Shown: positions 25,536 to 35,516, counted from the stretch's first letter. The stretch: 64,000 bases of DNA from Porphyrobacter sp. TH134 (GCF_002855495.1 NZ_PKRO01000016.1:1-64000), one strand, 5' to 3'. Numbers and translations: made by a program. Notes: generated by a model from the letters alone, not told the origin.

Positions 25536-27806
25536 ATGACCGCCGCAGCCGCCGCCCGCCAGATCCTGACCCGCCTGACCGAGGTGATGGCCTCGCGCAT
25601 GCACGCGCAGGGAAAGCTGGATCAGGTCGTCGAAATCATCGGTGAATGCCTGTCGAGCGAGGTGTGCTCGATTTACCTGCTGCGCGAAGGCATGCTGGAG
25701 CTGTTTGCGACCCGCGGCCTCAATCAAAGCGCGGTGCACGTCACCCGCATGGCGATTGGCGAGGGGCTGACCGGCGCGATTGCGCAGAAGGTCGAAACGC
25801 TCAACCTTGCCGAAGCCAAGGCCCACCCCGACTTCCAGTACCGCCCCGAAACGGGCGAGGAAAAGTTCCACTCCTTTGCCGGTGTGCCCATTGTCTACCG
25901 TGCGCGTGCGGTGGGCGTGCTCTGCGTCCAGCATGTCGAACCGCGCCGCTACGAAGAGGTCGAAATCGAAGCGCTTCAGACCACCGCGATGGTGCTGAGC
26001 GAGCTGATCGCCAACGCCGAACTGGTTGATGAGGAAGAAGCGCGGGGGCTGACCGCCGAGATGACCGGGCCGCAGACGCTGACCGGCCTGACGCTGGTGA
26101 AAGGGCTCGGCGCGGGCCATGCGGTCTATCACCAGCCGCGCGTCGAAATCACGCAGGTCATGGCCGAAGACACCGAGGCTGAACGCCAGCGGGTGTACCG
26201 CGCCTTTGACAAGATGCGCGAGCAGATCGACACGCTTGCCAGCCAGGCCGAATTCGGCGCGGGGGGCGAGCATGAAGAGGTGCTCGAAACCTACAAGATG
26301 TTCGCCTACGATGAAGGCTGGTCGCGGCGCATCAACGAGGCGATCGACTCAGGCCTTACCGCCGAAGCCGCGATTGAACGGGTGCAGCAGCACACCCGGA
26401 TGCGGATGCGCGAGATTGACGATGCGCTGCTGGCCGACCGGATGCACGATCTGGAGGATTTGGCGAACCGCCTGCTGCGGATTGTCGCAGGGCAGGTCGG
26501 CACCGCTGCATCGCAAGGGCTGCGGCGCGACACGATCCTCATCGCCCGCAATCTCGGCCCGGCCGAACTGCTGGAGTATGACAAGCGCCGGTTGAAGGGC
26601 GTCATTCTGGAAGAAGGATCGCTGACCGCCCACGTGGTCATCGTGGCCCGGGCGATGAATGTGCCCGTGATCGGCCGCACCAAGGCTGTGCGGGGTACGA
26701 TCCGCGAAGGTGACGAGATCCTGCTCGACGCAGGGGCGGGCACTGCCACTGTTCGCCCGCTGCCGCAGGTCGCTGAAGCGTTCCAGACCCGCTTTGCCAA
26801 GAGCCGCGAAAAGCAGGCCGCCTATGCATCGCTGCGGGATGTGGAGCCTTTCACGCGCTGCGGCACCCGCATTCAGGTGATGATGAATGCGGGCCTGCGC
26901 GACGATATGAGCTCGCTCGGGCTGACGGGCGCAGATGGTGTCGGCCTGTTCCGCACCGAATTTCAGTTCCTCGTGTCCGCCACCCTGCCGCAGCGCGACC
27001 GCCAGACGCGGCTGTACCGCGATGTGCTGGATGCAGCGGGCGACAAGCCGGTGATCTTCCGCACGGTTGATATCGGCGGCGACAAGTCCGTGCCCTACCT
27101 CGCCAGCGAAATCGCGGCGCAGGATGAAAATCCGGCGATGGGCTGGCGCGCGCTGCGGCTGGCGCTGGAACGCGAGGGTCTGATGAAGATCCAGGCGCGC
27201 GCCTTGCTGGAGGCGTCGGGTGGGCGGTCGCTTTACGTGATGTTCCCAATGGTTTCCGAACCGTGGGAGTTTGATGCGGCCAAGGCCGTGTTCGACGAAC
27301 AGCTCACCTTCCTGCGCGCGCAAAAGAAGCTGCTGCCCGAACGCATCCATTTTGGCGCGATGCTGGAGGTGCCGGCGCTGGCCGAAGTGCTCGATCTGCT
27401 GCTGCCCAAACTCAGCTTCCTGTCGATTGGCACCAATGATCTGACGCAATTCCTGTTCGCCGCCGACCGCGCCAATCCCAAGCTGGCCGAACGCTACGAC
27501 TGGCTCAGCCCGTCGATCCTCAGGTTCCTGCGCCGCGTGATCCAGAACAGCGTCGGCAGCGGTGTCGATATCGGGGTCTGCGGTGAAATGGGCGGCCGCC
27601 GGCTGGAGGCGCTGGCCTTGATGGGCATCGGTTACCGCCGCCTGTCGATCACCCCCGCCGCTGTCGGCCCCATCAAGGAACTGGTGCGCAAGGTCGATCT
27701 GGCCGAGCTGACCGCCGCGATGACCGGCTGGCTTGCCGATCCCAGCATCAACCTGCGCCAACAGCTTTCGGCATGGGCGGATGCGCGCGATATTGAATAC
27801 GACTGA
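25536..27806 (+). CDS. ptsP: GAF-domain phosphoenolpyruvate-protein phosphotransferase PtsP (EI-Ntr)
   Basis: PtsP starts the nitrogen phosphotransferase chain by moving phosphate from PEP to NPr. The 756 residues have an N-terminal GAF domain (to about 165), the PEP-utiliser N-terminal domain (LVKGLGAGHAVYH onward), the phospho-His swivel region (GSLTAHVVIVARAMNVPVIG) and the TIM-barrel PEP-binding domain (GVGLFRTEFQFL, RTVDIGGDKSVPYL, MFPMVSEPWEF, LSIGTNDLTQF, ICGEMGG-like VCGEMGGRR). All catalytic blocks are present. npr and ptsN are not in this window. The start is an ATG with no strong ribosome site. Confidence 0.96.
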   Translation: MTAAAAARQILTRLTEVMASRMHAQGKLDQVVEIIGECLSSEVCSIYLLREGMLELFATRGLNQSAVHVTRMAIGEGLTGAIAQKVETLNLAEAKAHPDFQYRPETGEEKFHSFAGVPIVYRARAVGVLCVQHVEPRRYEEVEIEALQTTAMVLSELIANAELVDEEEARGLTAEMTGPQTLTGLTLVKGLGAGHAVYHQPRVEITQVMAEDTEAERQRVYRAFDKMREQIDTLASQAEFGAGGEHEEVLETYKMFAYDEGWSRRINEAIDSGLTAEAAIERVQQHTRMRMREIDDALLADRMHDLEDLANRLLRIVAGQVGTAASQGLRRDTILIARNLGPAELLEYDKRRLKGVILEEGSLTAHVVIVARAMNVPVIGRTKAVRGTIREGDEILLDAGAGTATVRPLPQVAEAFQTRFAKSREKQAAYASLRDVEPFTRCGTRIQVMMNAGLRDDMSSLGLTGADGVGLFRTEFQFLVSATLPQRDRQTRLYRDVLDAAGDKPVIFRTVDIGGDKSVPYLASEIAAQDENPAMGWRALRLALEREGLMKIQARALLEASGGRSLYVMFPMVSEPWEFDAAKAVFDEQLTFLRAQKKLLPERIHFGAMLEVPALAEVLDLLLPKLSFLSIGTNDLTQFLFAADRANPKLAERYDWLSPSILRFLRRVIQNSVGSGVDIGVCGEMGGRRLEALALMGIGYRRLSITPAAVGPIKELVRKVDLAELTAAMTGWLADPSINLRQQLSAWADARDIEYD

Positions 27807-27955
27807 CACCGTCCTGCGGAGAAGCGTGCGCCTGCTGCGGCAGCGTGCAACAGCGATGCTTGACAGGACGCCCGCCAACGGGTGAGTCCCGTTCAAGGAC
27901 AATTCACACAGTTTCTCTCACTCAAAGCCTCGTAAAGAAGGCGCGGACCCGGGTC

Positions 27956-28927
27956 ATGAACAGCGAAAATCTCACCAGCGCAGATATTGCGCCCGAACTG
28001 CCGTTCACCACGCCCGGCATGCGCCTGCGTGCCGCGCGCGAGGCGTTGCGGTTCGATCTGGCGCATATTGCTGCGGAAACGCGCATCCCGCTGCGCCATC
28101 TTGAAGCGATTGAAGAGGGCAATTTTGAAAGCCTGCCCAGCCGCGCCTATGCCATCGGGTTCTCGCGCACCTTCGCCAAGGCTGTGGGGCTTGATGATGT
28201 CGAGATCACCGAGGCTGTGCGCGCCGAGCTGGCCGATGGATCCATGCGGCGGACAGTGCCGTTGGCGGATATGGAGCCGGGCGATCCCGCGCGCCTGCCG
28301 TCTGCGGGTCTGGCCTGGGCGAGCGGGGCGGCGGTGCTGGTGCTCGCGATCGGCGGCTTTGCCTTCTACTCCACCTATTTCGCTGCCGGAACGCAGCCCG
28401 GACCGCTGACCGCGCCGCCGCCCGTCGTGACCGCGGCGCCCGTCGCTGCCGCGCCATCGGCGGTCCCCGGCGGCGCCGTTATTCTGACGGCCGCTGAAGA
28501 CGGGGTGTGGATCAGGCTCTATGAAGAAGGCGGCGAACGCCTGACCGAACGGACGCTCAAGCAGGGCGAGACGGTCGAGGTGCCAGCCACCGCGCGCGAT
28601 CCGCGGATCAACACCGGGCGGCCCGATGCCCTGACGATCACGATCGGCGGCCAGCCAGCGCCAAAGCTGGCTGAGCGGGCGCAGACGATTTCAGGGGCCC
28701 CGGTGTCTGCCGCAGCCCTGCTGGCCCGCGCTGCGCCGGCCGCGGCAACAGACGCAGCCGCGCCGCTGGCGGGCGGTGTTGCTCCGGCCCGGCGGCAGGC
28801 TGATCGCCGCACACCGGCGACGCGTCCGCCTCTCGCCGAGCCTTCGGCAGTTGCCGCATCCGCGCCTGCCGCGTCGGCCCCGCTTTCCGAAACCGTTCCG
28901 ACGAGCGAAACAGGGCCGGGTCGTTAA
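27956..28927 (+). CDS. RodZ-like protein: helix-turn-helix domain, one membrane helix, DUF4115
   Basis: The 323 residues begin with a Cro/CI-type HTH (MRLRAAREALRFDLAHIAAE... LRHLEAIEEGNFESLPSRAY), followed by one membrane helix (about 120-142), a Pro/Ala linker and a C-terminal DUF4115 domain (LTAAEDGVWIRLYEEGGERL, KQGETVEVPA). This is the RodZ layout, in which the protein links MreB to the cell wall machinery; in alphaproteobacteria such proteins are often just called RodZ-domain proteins. I chose the ATG at 27956 (MNSENLTSAD); the open frame before it is non-conserved. A long Ala/Pro tail follows DUF4115. Confidence 0.88.
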   Translation: MNSENLTSADIAPELPFTTPGMRLRAAREALRFDLAHIAAETRIPLRHLEAIEEGNFESLPSRAYAIGFSRTFAKAVGLDDVEITEAVRAELADGSMRRTVPLADMEPGDPARLPSAGLAWASGAAVLVLAIGGFAFYSTYFAAGTQPGPLTAPPPVVTAAPVAAAPSAVPGGAVILTAAEDGVWIRLYEEGGERLTERTLKQGETVEVPATARDPRINTGRPDALTITIGGQPAPKLAERAQTISGAPVSAAALLARAAPAAATDAAAPLAGGVAPARRQADRRTPATRPPLAEPSAVAASAPAASAPLSETVPTSETGPGR

Positions 28928-29053
28928 CGCTTTTCCGGTTGATGAGCGGGCTTGCGGCTATCGACTTGGGCTGCGGCACGCGGCACAGTTTACCATAGAC
29001 TTATATGGCCCGCACCGCTGGCGCGGGGCCATTGACAGGGAGCCTGACTAGCC

Positions 29054-30085
29054 GTGACACCCCTCCTGCAAAACCATCCGCTCAGGCTGATCCCGCTGCG
29101 CCTTGCCGGTGCGGCGCTGGTCAGCGCGGCGATCATCGCCAGTGCTGCTGCACCCCAGCCGCTGCTTGCCCAGGATGATGCTGCCGAAGCCCGGGTGCGC
29201 AAGCTCGAAGCGGAAGTCCGTGCCTTGCAGCGCAAGGTTTTCCCGGGCGGAGATGCGCGGTTCTTCGAGCCGCAGATTGCCCCCGGCACGCCAACGGGGA
29301 CGACCCCTGCGGCCCCTGCGACCGGCGCCGTGCCTTCAGCGACAGCGGTGACCGATATCCTCGTCCGGCTGGATGCGCTGGAGGTGCAGCTTCAGGCCAT
29401 GACCGCGCGGTCGGAAGAGCAGGCCAACACGCTGTCGCAGCTTGAACAGCGGTTGCTTGCGCTGGAGACCGCCGGAGCCGCGCCTGCACTGTCCGCGCCG
29501 GGCAGCGCGCCCGCTTTGCAGCCGGCGCCAACGCTTTCGGCCCCGGCTCCAGCTCCGATCACGCCTGCGGCCACGCCCACGGTCCGTCCGGCAGTGCCAG
29601 CGATTACCCCGGCCCCCAGCGCGGCGGCCGCTGCCACCGGGCCGAGCGCCGCCCGTCTGGCTGCGGTGCAGGCCATCGCGAAGCCGCAAACGGCTGATGC
29701 TGGCGATGACGAATATTCCTACGGCTTCCGGCTGTGGAGCGCCGGGTTCTTCCCCGAAGCGCGCCAGCAACTCACCAAGTTCGTCGAGCAGTACCCCAAC
29801 CACCCGCGGATCAGCTTCGGCCGCAATCTGCTGGGCCGGGCATTCCTTGACGACAAGATGCCCGAGGATGCGGCACGTTGGTTCCTGCGCAATTACCAGT
29901 CCAATAAGGCCGGCGATCGCGCCCCGGACAGCCTGCTGTATCTCGGCGCGTCGATGATCGCGATGAACGACACCAAGCGGGCCTGCATTGCGCTCGCCGA
30001 ATTTGCCGAGACCTATCCGCTGATCGCGTCAGGACGGCTGGCAACCGACTATCAGGCCAACCGCGCCAAGGTAAAGTGCAACTGA
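29054..30085 (+). CDS. cpoB: Tol-Pal-associated periplasmic protein CpoB/YbgF
   Basis: CpoB coordinates outer-membrane constriction by Tol-Pal with peptidoglycan synthesis. The 343 residues have a signal peptide ending at PLLAQ, a short coiled coil (AEARVRKLEAEVRALQRKVF and a second at SEEQANTLSQLEQRLLALE), a long Ala/Pro linker, and a C-terminal TPR domain (YSYGFRLWSAGFFPEARQQL onward). The start is GTG. The tol-pal genes are not next to it, unlike in many proteobacteria, but tilS follows with a 10-bp overlap, as is common in alphaproteobacteria. Confidence 0.88.
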   Translation: MTPLLQNHPLRLIPLRLAGAALVSAAIIASAAAPQPLLAQDDAAEARVRKLEAEVRALQRKVFPGGDARFFEPQIAPGTPTGTTPAAPATGAVPSATAVTDILVRLDALEVQLQAMTARSEEQANTLSQLEQRLLALETAGAAPALSAPGSAPALQPAPTLSAPAPAPITPAATPTVRPAVPAITPAPSAAAAATGPSAARLAAVQAIAKPQTADAGDDEYSYGFRLWSAGFFPEARQQLTKFVEQYPNHPRISFGRNLLGRAFLDDKMPEDAARWFLRNYQSNKAGDRAPDSLLYLGASMIAMNDTKRACIALAEFAETYPLIASGRLATDYQANRAKVKCN

Positions 30086-31086
30086 CCAGCCCCGCGCCGG
30101 ACGCCGTCGCCCGCTTTGCCGCCGATCTGGCTGCGCTCTGGCCCGCAGATGATCGCAGCGGCCCGCTGGGCCTTGCGGTTTCGGGCGGGCCGGACAGCAT
30201 CGCGCTGCTGCTGCTGGCGCACGCCGCGCTGCCCGGACGCATCGCGGTGGCCAGCATCGATCACGGCCTGCGTGCCGAGGCAGCGGGCGAGCTGGCCCTG
30301 GTCGAGCGGATTGCGGGCGAACGCGGCATTCCTTTCGCGCCTATGGCGGTGACATTGGCGCCGGGCAATTTGCAGGCCAGAGCGCGCGAGGCCCGTTACG
30401 CGGCGCTGGCGCGCTGGGCGCAGCAGGCGGGGCTGGGCGCAGTCGCCACCGCGCATCACGCCGACGATCAGGCCGAAACGCTGCTGATGCGGCTCAATCG
30501 GGGGAGCGGGCTGGCAGGCCTTGCCGGGGTTCGCCCGCGCGCTGCCATTCCCGACAGCGAGATCACGCTGCTGCGCCCGCTGCTGGGATGGCGCAAGGCT
30601 GACCTTGCCGCCGTGGTTGCGGCTGCGGGGATTACGCCGGCGCAAGATCCCAGCAATACCAATTCCGATTTCGACCGCGCCCGCCTGCGCATGGCGATCG
30701 CTGATGCTGCATGGCTTGATCCGGTGCAGATCGCCGCCAGCGCTGCGCATCTGGCGGAAAGCTGGCAGGCGCTCAGCTGGTATGCGGAACTCGATTGGCA
30801 CGAAATGGTGATCCGCGATGACACGGCACCCGGCGGGCTGGGCTTCACCTATTGCGCCAATGTGCCGCGTATTATCGCGATCGAGACGATCTGCAGCATC
30901 ATCCACGAATTGGGCGGTCATGCCACCCGCAGCGAGGCCGCGCGGGCGTGGGATCGGCTGTGGGCAGGCGAGAATGCGTCGCTCGGCGGCGTGCTGGCCG
31001 TGCCGGGGACCGAGCGGGTCGAAAAGATCGGCGTCCCCATGCGGGTGTGGCGCTTCCGGCCGGAACCTGCGCGTTCGCTGAATTGA
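30076..31086 (+). CDS. tilS: tRNA(Ile)-lysidine synthase TilS
   Basis: TilS attaches lysine to C34 of the CAU-anticodon tRNA(Ile), changing its decoding from AUG to AUA. The 336 residues show the ATP-pyrophosphatase loop LAVSGGPDSIALLLL, then SIDHGLRAEA, ATAHHADDQAETLLMRLNRG and LLRPLLGWRKADL. The C-terminal tRNA-binding region is short, as in other alphaproteobacteria. The GTG start overlaps the cpoB stop by 10 bp. ftsH, often next, is absent here. Confidence 0.95.
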   Translation: MQLTSPAPDAVARFAADLAALWPADDRSGPLGLAVSGGPDSIALLLLAHAALPGRIAVASIDHGLRAEAAGELALVERIAGERGIPFAPMAVTLAPGNLQARAREARYAALARWAQQAGLGAVATAHHADDQAETLLMRLNRGSGLAGLAGVRPRAAIPDSEITLLRPLLGWRKADLAAVVAAAGITPAQDPSNTNSDFDRARLRMAIADAAWLDPVQIAASAAHLAESWQALSWYAELDWHEMVIRDDTAPGGLGFTYCANVPRIIAIETICSIIHELGGHATRSEAARAWDRLWAGENASLGGVLAVPGTERVEKIGVPMRVWRFRPEPARSLN

Positions 31087-31135
31087 TCGCGCTGCTGCGC
31101 GACGGGAGGTCTGCGCCACCGAAGGTGGCCGAGAC

Positions 31136-32044
31136 CTACAGCACCTTGTCGCCGATGCCGATCATCCTGCCGCGGGTGATGATGACCTTGTCCCCGCGCT
31201 TGGAGGCGGCGAACAGTTTGGCGGCGAATTCGTCCGGTACGCCGATGCAGCCGTGGCTGGCATAGCCGTTCATCACCGGCGAGCCGTGGATGGCGATCCC
31301 ATCCCACGTCAGGCGCAGGGTCCAGGGCATAGGCGCGTTATTGTACTTCTCGGACACATTGTCGCGTTCCTTGGTCAGGATCGGGAAGGTGCCGAGCGGG
31401 GTGGGGTGTGACTGCGTGCCCACCAGCACAACCGCCGTGCCAATTTCGTGCCCGTCGCGAAACGCGCTGATGACGCGGGCTGCCAGATCAACCGTGATGA
31501 CCAGCTTGCCTGCGCCCGGCGCGGCGCTTTCGTCCCAGAACCAGTCGCCGTAGCGGATCGAGCCTTCGATCGGCAGGATCGATTTGATGACAAAGGGATC
31601 GCTGCTGGCGAGGGTGGCCGCAGGCGCAGGGGCCGCCACGGGCGCGGGGGCCGCCGCAGGCATGGCAGGGGCAGGCAGGGGTTGCACCACCTCGTTGGCG
31701 ATCATTCGCACCGCCGGACCGCGCGGCGCGGCCGGTTCGGCAGCGACCGGGCCGGGCGCGATATCGGGTAGGGCGGCGATCACAGGTTCCGACGCCTGAG
31801 CCTGTGCGGGCAGCGCGTCAGGCGCGGGGGCTGGTTCGCCCGCCAAGGGAGGCAGGCCGGCATAGACCGCCGCGGCATCATCGGCCGATGGCAGTTCGGC
31901 ATCGGGATCGATGGCCTCAAACGCGCCCGAAGCCCGCGCGGCGACCGCCTCTGCGGCGTCGGCCGCCTGACCGGCGGTCGACTGCGCGAACGCAGTATAT
32001 TGCAGCACAGCAACGGCGATGAGGAATGCAAGAGCCCGGATCAT
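31136..32044 (-). CDS. L,D-transpeptidase (YkuD family)
   Basis: This 302-residue secreted protein has a signal peptide (MIRALAFLIAVAVLQYTAFA), a long Ala/Pro-rich linker and a YkuD catalytic domain in the second half. The catalytic motif is HGSPVMNGYASHGCIGV, matching H-x(n)-S-H-G-C; the Arg/Asn usually after the cysteine is Ile-Gly here. It would form or edit 3-3 peptidoglycan cross-links or attach proteins to peptidoglycan. The 48 bp separating it from tilS is a convergent gap. Confidence 0.92.
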   Translation of the reverse strand: MIRALAFLIAVAVLQYTAFAQSTAGQAADAAEAVAARASGAFEAIDPDAELPSADDAAAVYAGLPPLAGEPAPAPDALPAQAQASEPVIAALPDIAPGPVAAEPAAPRGPAVRMIANEVVQPLPAPAMPAAAPAPVAAPAPAATLASSDPFVIKSILPIEGSIRYGDWFWDESAAPGAGKLVITVDLAARVISAFRDGHEIGTAVVLVGTQSHPTPLGTFPILTKERDNVSEKYNNAPMPWTLRLTWDGIAIHGSPVMNGYASHGCIGVPDEFAAKLFAASKRGDKVIITRGRMIGIGDKVL

Positions 32045-32083
32045 GGAGCGGATTATGCCGCGTAAGCCATCCGGTTGCCAGCG

Positions 32084-32133
32084 GTTAACGCACGCGCGTC
32101 CCGGCGGGGGACGGGCGGGGCGCAGGGGTTAAC
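32084..32133. promoter_or_regulatory. Paired GTTAAC sites in a divergent promoter region
   Basis: Two copies of GTTAACG (32084-32090 and 32128-32134) lie 44 bp apart, about four helical turns, in the 182 bp between the divergent L,D-transpeptidase and TPR-protein genes. TTAAC resembles half of the alphaproteobacterial CtrA box. The spacing is not the classical TTAA-N7-TTAA, so the link to CtrA is a guess. Confidence 0.3.
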
Positions 32134-32226
32134 GCGCTGGCTCGTTGTGAAAAGGGGCCGTCGCTTTGCACTTTCTTTTGGGTCCCGAATGCGGGAAAAC
32201 GACATACGAACAAGGGGATCGCACGC

Positions 32227-33777
32227 ATGACACTGGCCTTTCATACGGTTCTGGCGCTTACCGGCGTGCTGCTCGCCGCACCACTTGCAGCGCGCGATCC
32301 TGCGCCGGAGCCGCTGCCCGATTTAGCTGCGATGGACGCGCGCGGGATTGCCGAGCTGTTTGCCAGAGACAAGAACCGCTGGAGGCGCGAGCCGTGCAGC
32401 TTCGGCGTGCCGGTAACGAAGGCACTCGAAGCCAAGGCGCCTACCCCCGCCCAGATCAAGCCCTTGCGCCTCTTCGCCGAGGCCCTGTGTGCCGATGACG
32501 AGAAGCGCTATGCCGATGGCGCGAAGATCGTGGCCGAACTAGCCGAGCTGAACCCGGACGATCCCAAAACCGGGCTTGCGCTCTACTTTGCCAACCGTCT
32601 CGACGATGCGGACGCAATGATTGCCCATCTGCGCGGGCTCGATAATGCCGGGCTCGGCACCCTCGACCGTGATGATTTTTGGGGGGCCGTGCGGCTGGCA
32701 CGGCGAACCGGACGTTTGGCGGCGCTTGATGCGTTGGCGCTGGAGTGGGTGGAAAGCGGCAAGTTCGCCTTCCTCGACACCGCCTTGTACGAAGTTGTCG
32801 CGATGGCAGGCCTGCGCGCGGCCGCTCTGGCGGAGCGCGGGGATCTGGCGGCGGGGCTGCTGGTCTCGATCACCAGTCCGACGAGCTACATCGACATGCT
32901 GACGCAGCGCACCTACGCGCCGTTCTGGCCTGCGATCGAGGCACGGGCCGGTGCCAATCTGGCCGCCATCGGGGACGAGCATGTGCGCCTCGCCCGCGCG
33001 CGGCTCACCAATGCTCCCGAGGACCGTGACCGCTTTTCCGAAGCGGCCCATGCGCTCCATTACAACGGCCAGTTTGTCGAAGCCGCAGCGCTGGCCCAGC
33101 GCTGGCGCGAGCGGGCGGCGCGCGGCAAGGCAATCGAGGAGGGCGATGCGTGGGCCCTTAACATCGAGGCCTATGCCTATGATTCGCTCGGTCAGCCCGA
33201 GAAGGCCGATGCCGTGTTTGACGAGCTGGCCAAAGTCGATCCCGATGAACACAACTGGGTCGTGAACTTTGTCATCAACCGCGCCTCACGGTTGGTTGGG
33301 CAAGGTAGGTGGCAGGATGGGCTAAAGGCCACAGATCTCGCCCGCGAGGTCGCCAAGTCGCAGGGCAGCACCTATGCAAAGCTGATCATTGCCGCCGATC
33401 GTGCCTGTGCTTTCCAACAGCTGGGCCGTGCGCAGGATGCTCAGGCCGAATTGGCTTATCTGCGAGAAAACTGGAAGCAGGGCCTTGCCCTCACTGCGCG
33501 CGGGCTGATGTGCCACGGCTTTGAAGATGAAGCTGCCGCGCTGCTGTTGCAGGCCCTGCGCGACGATGGCCTGCGCGAAACCACGCTCAGCGCCTTCGAG
33601 ACCGACGAGCTTGATCTGTTCTACACTGCAACGATTCTGCCGCAGGCGACCGATCTGCTGGAGGCCTACCCCGAACTCGCTGCCGAACTGTCAAAGCATG
33701 TCCGCCCGATGCCCGAGGCCTTCATCCCGCAGGCCGCCCTCAAACGGGTGAACCGCACGGAGGGGGCGCAGCGCTGA
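32227..33777 (+). CDS. Exported TPR-type protein of unknown function
   Basis: The 516 residues begin with a signal peptide cut near APLAARD. The rest is almost entirely helical with irregular TPR-like repeats (for example FAEALCADDEKRYADGAKIV, EGDAWALNIEAYAYDSLGQP). Cysteines are few. No enzyme motif is seen. It probably acts as a periplasmic or outer-membrane-associated scaffold, but this is inferred only from architecture. The ATG follows AAGGGGATC. It converges on rimO with 13 bp between stops. Confidence 0.8.
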   Translation: MTLAFHTVLALTGVLLAAPLAARDPAPEPLPDLAAMDARGIAELFARDKNRWRREPCSFGVPVTKALEAKAPTPAQIKPLRLFAEALCADDEKRYADGAKIVAELAELNPDDPKTGLALYFANRLDDADAMIAHLRGLDNAGLGTLDRDDFWGAVRLARRTGRLAALDALALEWVESGKFAFLDTALYEVVAMAGLRAAALAERGDLAAGLLVSITSPTSYIDMLTQRTYAPFWPAIEARAGANLAAIGDEHVRLARARLTNAPEDRDRFSEAAHALHYNGQFVEAAALAQRWRERAARGKAIEEGDAWALNIEAYAYDSLGQPEKADAVFDELAKVDPDEHNWVVNFVINRASRLVGQGRWQDGLKATDLAREVAKSQGSTYAKLIIAADRACAFQQLGRAQDAQAELAYLRENWKQGLALTARGLMCHGFEDEAAALLLQALRDDGLRETTLSAFETDELDLFYTATILPQATDLLEAYPELAAELSKHVRPMPEAFIPQAALKRVNRTEGAQR

Positions 33778-33778
33778 C

Positions 33779-33797
33779 CGCTTAGCCGCGCTAAGCG
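33779..33797. terminator. Perfect 8-bp hairpin between convergent genes
   Basis: CGCTTAGC (33779-33786) and GCTAAGCG (33790-33797) pair perfectly around a CGC loop. It includes the rimO stop codon on the minus strand. With no T-run on either side it is only a candidate bidirectional terminator for the two convergent genes. Confidence 0.45.
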
Positions 33798-35164
33798 ATC
33801 ACTCCGAACAGGTCGTGCGCATCGGAATCTTCGATGGTCGCACTTACGATATCCCCCGGCTTCAGGCTTTCCGGCACATTGCGCAGATACACCGCGCCGT
33901 CGATTTCGGGTGCGTCGGCCTGGCTGCGGCCCGTGGCGCCGATATCGCCATCCTCGTCCGGTTCGCCAACCTCGTCGATGATGACGGGCAGCGTGCGTCC
34001 GATCTTGGCGGTGAGTTTGGCGGCGCTGATCCGCTCTGTCACTTCCATGATCCGGGCGTAGCGTTCTTCCTTGATCGCTTCCGGCACCTGATCGGGCAGG
34101 GCATTGGCCGCTGCGCCTTCAACGGGTTCAAACCGGAACGCGCCGACGCGGTCGAGCTGCGCTTCCTCCAGCCAGTCGAGCAGATATTGGAAATCCTTCT
34201 CGGTCTCACCCGGGAAGCCGACCACGAAGGAGCTGCGGATTGCGATGTCCGGGCAGATCGCGCGCCACGACTTCAGCCGTTCGAGCACCTTGGCCTCGTT
34301 CGCGGGGCGGCGCATCAGCTTCAGCACCTTGGGGCTGGCGTGCTGGAACGGGATGTCGAGGTAGGGCGTCAGCAGCCCGTCTGCCATCAGCGGGATGACC
34401 TGATCGACATGGGGGTAGGGGTAGACATAGTGCAGCCGCACCCACGGCGTCTGGCCTTCGGGCGTGCGAAGGCCGCCAAGCTCGCGCGCCAGATCGGTCA
34501 TGTGCGCGCGGACATCGCGGCCCTTCCACTGGCGGGTCTCGTGCCGGATATCCACGCCATAGGCGCTGGTGTCCTGCGAGATGATCAGCAGTTCCTTCGT
34601 CCCCGCCGCGACCAGCTTCTCCGCCTCGCGCAGGCAGGCGTCCACCCGGCGGCTGGCGAGTTTGCCGCGCAGATCGGGGATGATGCAGAAGGCGCAGGAG
34701 TGATTGCAGCCCTCGGAAATCTTGAGGTAGCTGTAATGGCGCGGGGTCAGCTTGATATCGGGCTGCGGGATCAGGTCGATAAACGGCCCTTGGCTCGGCG
34801 GCGCGTGGGTGTGGACCGCTTCAACCACCTGTTCGTATTGATGCGCCCCGGTGATCGCGAGCACCTGCGGGTGCGCGGCGCGGATCGCGTCAGCTTCCTC
34901 GCCCATGCAGCCGGTCACGATCACGCGGCCGTTTTCGGCAATGGCCTCTCCAATCGCGGCGAGGCTTTCTTCCTTGGCGCTGTCAAGGAAGCCGCAGGTG
35001 TTGACCAGCACCACATCGGCCCCGGCATAATCCTCGGCAAAGGCGTAGCCATCGGCGCGCAACCGGGTGAGGATCCGCTCGGAATCGACCAGCGCCTTGG
35101 GACAGCCGAGGCTGACCATGCCGATAGTCTTCTGGTCGGGCAAAGTGAGGGCGGAGGTGGACAT
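33791..35164 (-). CDS. rimO: Ribosomal protein S12 methylthiotransferase RimO
   Basis: RimO is a radical-SAM enzyme that methylthiolates Asp88 of ribosomal protein S12. The 457 residues have the N-terminal MTTase domain with its three cluster cysteines ([31 protein letters not shown]), the radical-SAM CNHSCAFC motif, and a C-terminal TRAM domain. The ATG at 35162-35164 fits the family; the longer frame is an unlikely 45-residue leader. A DUF6356 gene is divergent, 97 bp away. Confidence 0.97.
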   Translation of the reverse strand: MSTSALTLPDQKTIGMVSLGCPKALVDSERILTRLRADGYAFAEDYAGADVVLVNTCGFLDSAKEESLAAIGEAIAENGRVIVTGCMGEEADAIRAAHPQVLAITGAHQYEQVVEAVHTHAPPSQGPFIDLIPQPDIKLTPRHYSYLKISEGCNHSCAFCIIPDLRGKLASRRVDACLREAEKLVAAGTKELLIISQDTSAYGVDIRHETRQWKGRDVRAHMTDLARELGGLRTPEGQTPWVRLHYVYPYPHVDQVIPLMADGLLTPYLDIPFQHASPKVLKLMRRPANEAKVLERLKSWRAICPDIAIRSSFVVGFPGETEKDFQYLLDWLEEAQLDRVGAFRFEPVEGAAANALPDQVPEAIKEERYARIMEVTERISAAKLTAKIGRTLPVIIDEVGEPDEDGDIGATGRSQADAPEIDGAVYLRNVPESLKPGDIVSATIEDSDAHDLFGVIA

Positions 35165-35261
35165 AGCGGCGCGCCCCCTACACTGTGTGCGGGCTTTGCG
35201 CCAGAATATCCTCTGCGTGCGGGGTTGACCGCCAGCCTGCGCCTCGGGCATCTGGGGCACC

Positions 35262-35501
35262 ATGATCGCCAAGCTCTTCATTGACCACCCGCGCGCCATT
35301 GGCGAAACCTATGGCCAGCATGCCCGCACCGCTTTCAGTTTCGGCTGGCGGATGGCGGTGGGCGGATTGGCCTGCATGGTGCACGCGCTGGTGCCCGGCC
35401 TGTTCGTCAAGACCGCGAGCCGCACCGTGGTGCAGCTCGATGCGGAAATGCGCGGCCGCAAGGCAACGCCTGCCGAAGAAGAATTCGCCTACGTCATCTG
35501 A
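35262..35501 (+). CDS. DUF6356 family small membrane protein
   Basis: This 79-residue protein carries the family pattern [19 protein letters not shown] followed by one hydrophobic helix ([19 protein letters not shown]) and an amphipathic tail. This small family is common in sphingomonads and related bacteria and has no known function. It begins 97 bp from rimO and is followed 15 bp later by a DUF1761 gene in the same direction, so the two likely form an operon of small membrane proteins. Confidence 0.82.
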   Translation: MIAKLFIDHPRAIGETYGQHARTAFSFGWRMAVGGLACMVHALVPGLFVKTASRTVVQLDAEMRGRKATPAEEEFAYVI

Positions 35502-35516
35502 GGCGAGGAGACGCAC

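Noticed and set aside
27860-27888. TTGACA at 27860-27865 as a -35 promoter box upstream of the RodZ-like gene
   Set aside because: The hexamer 17 bp on is TGAGTC, a poor -10, and no other support was found.
26349-27902. Long minus-strand frame opposite ptsP
   Set aside because: PtsP is complete on the plus strand with ordered domains; the antisense frame has no recognisable motif.
33815-35284. Long plus-strand frame opposite rimO
   Set aside because: RimO shows all three MTTase cysteines and the radical-SAM motif; the antisense frame is a shadow.
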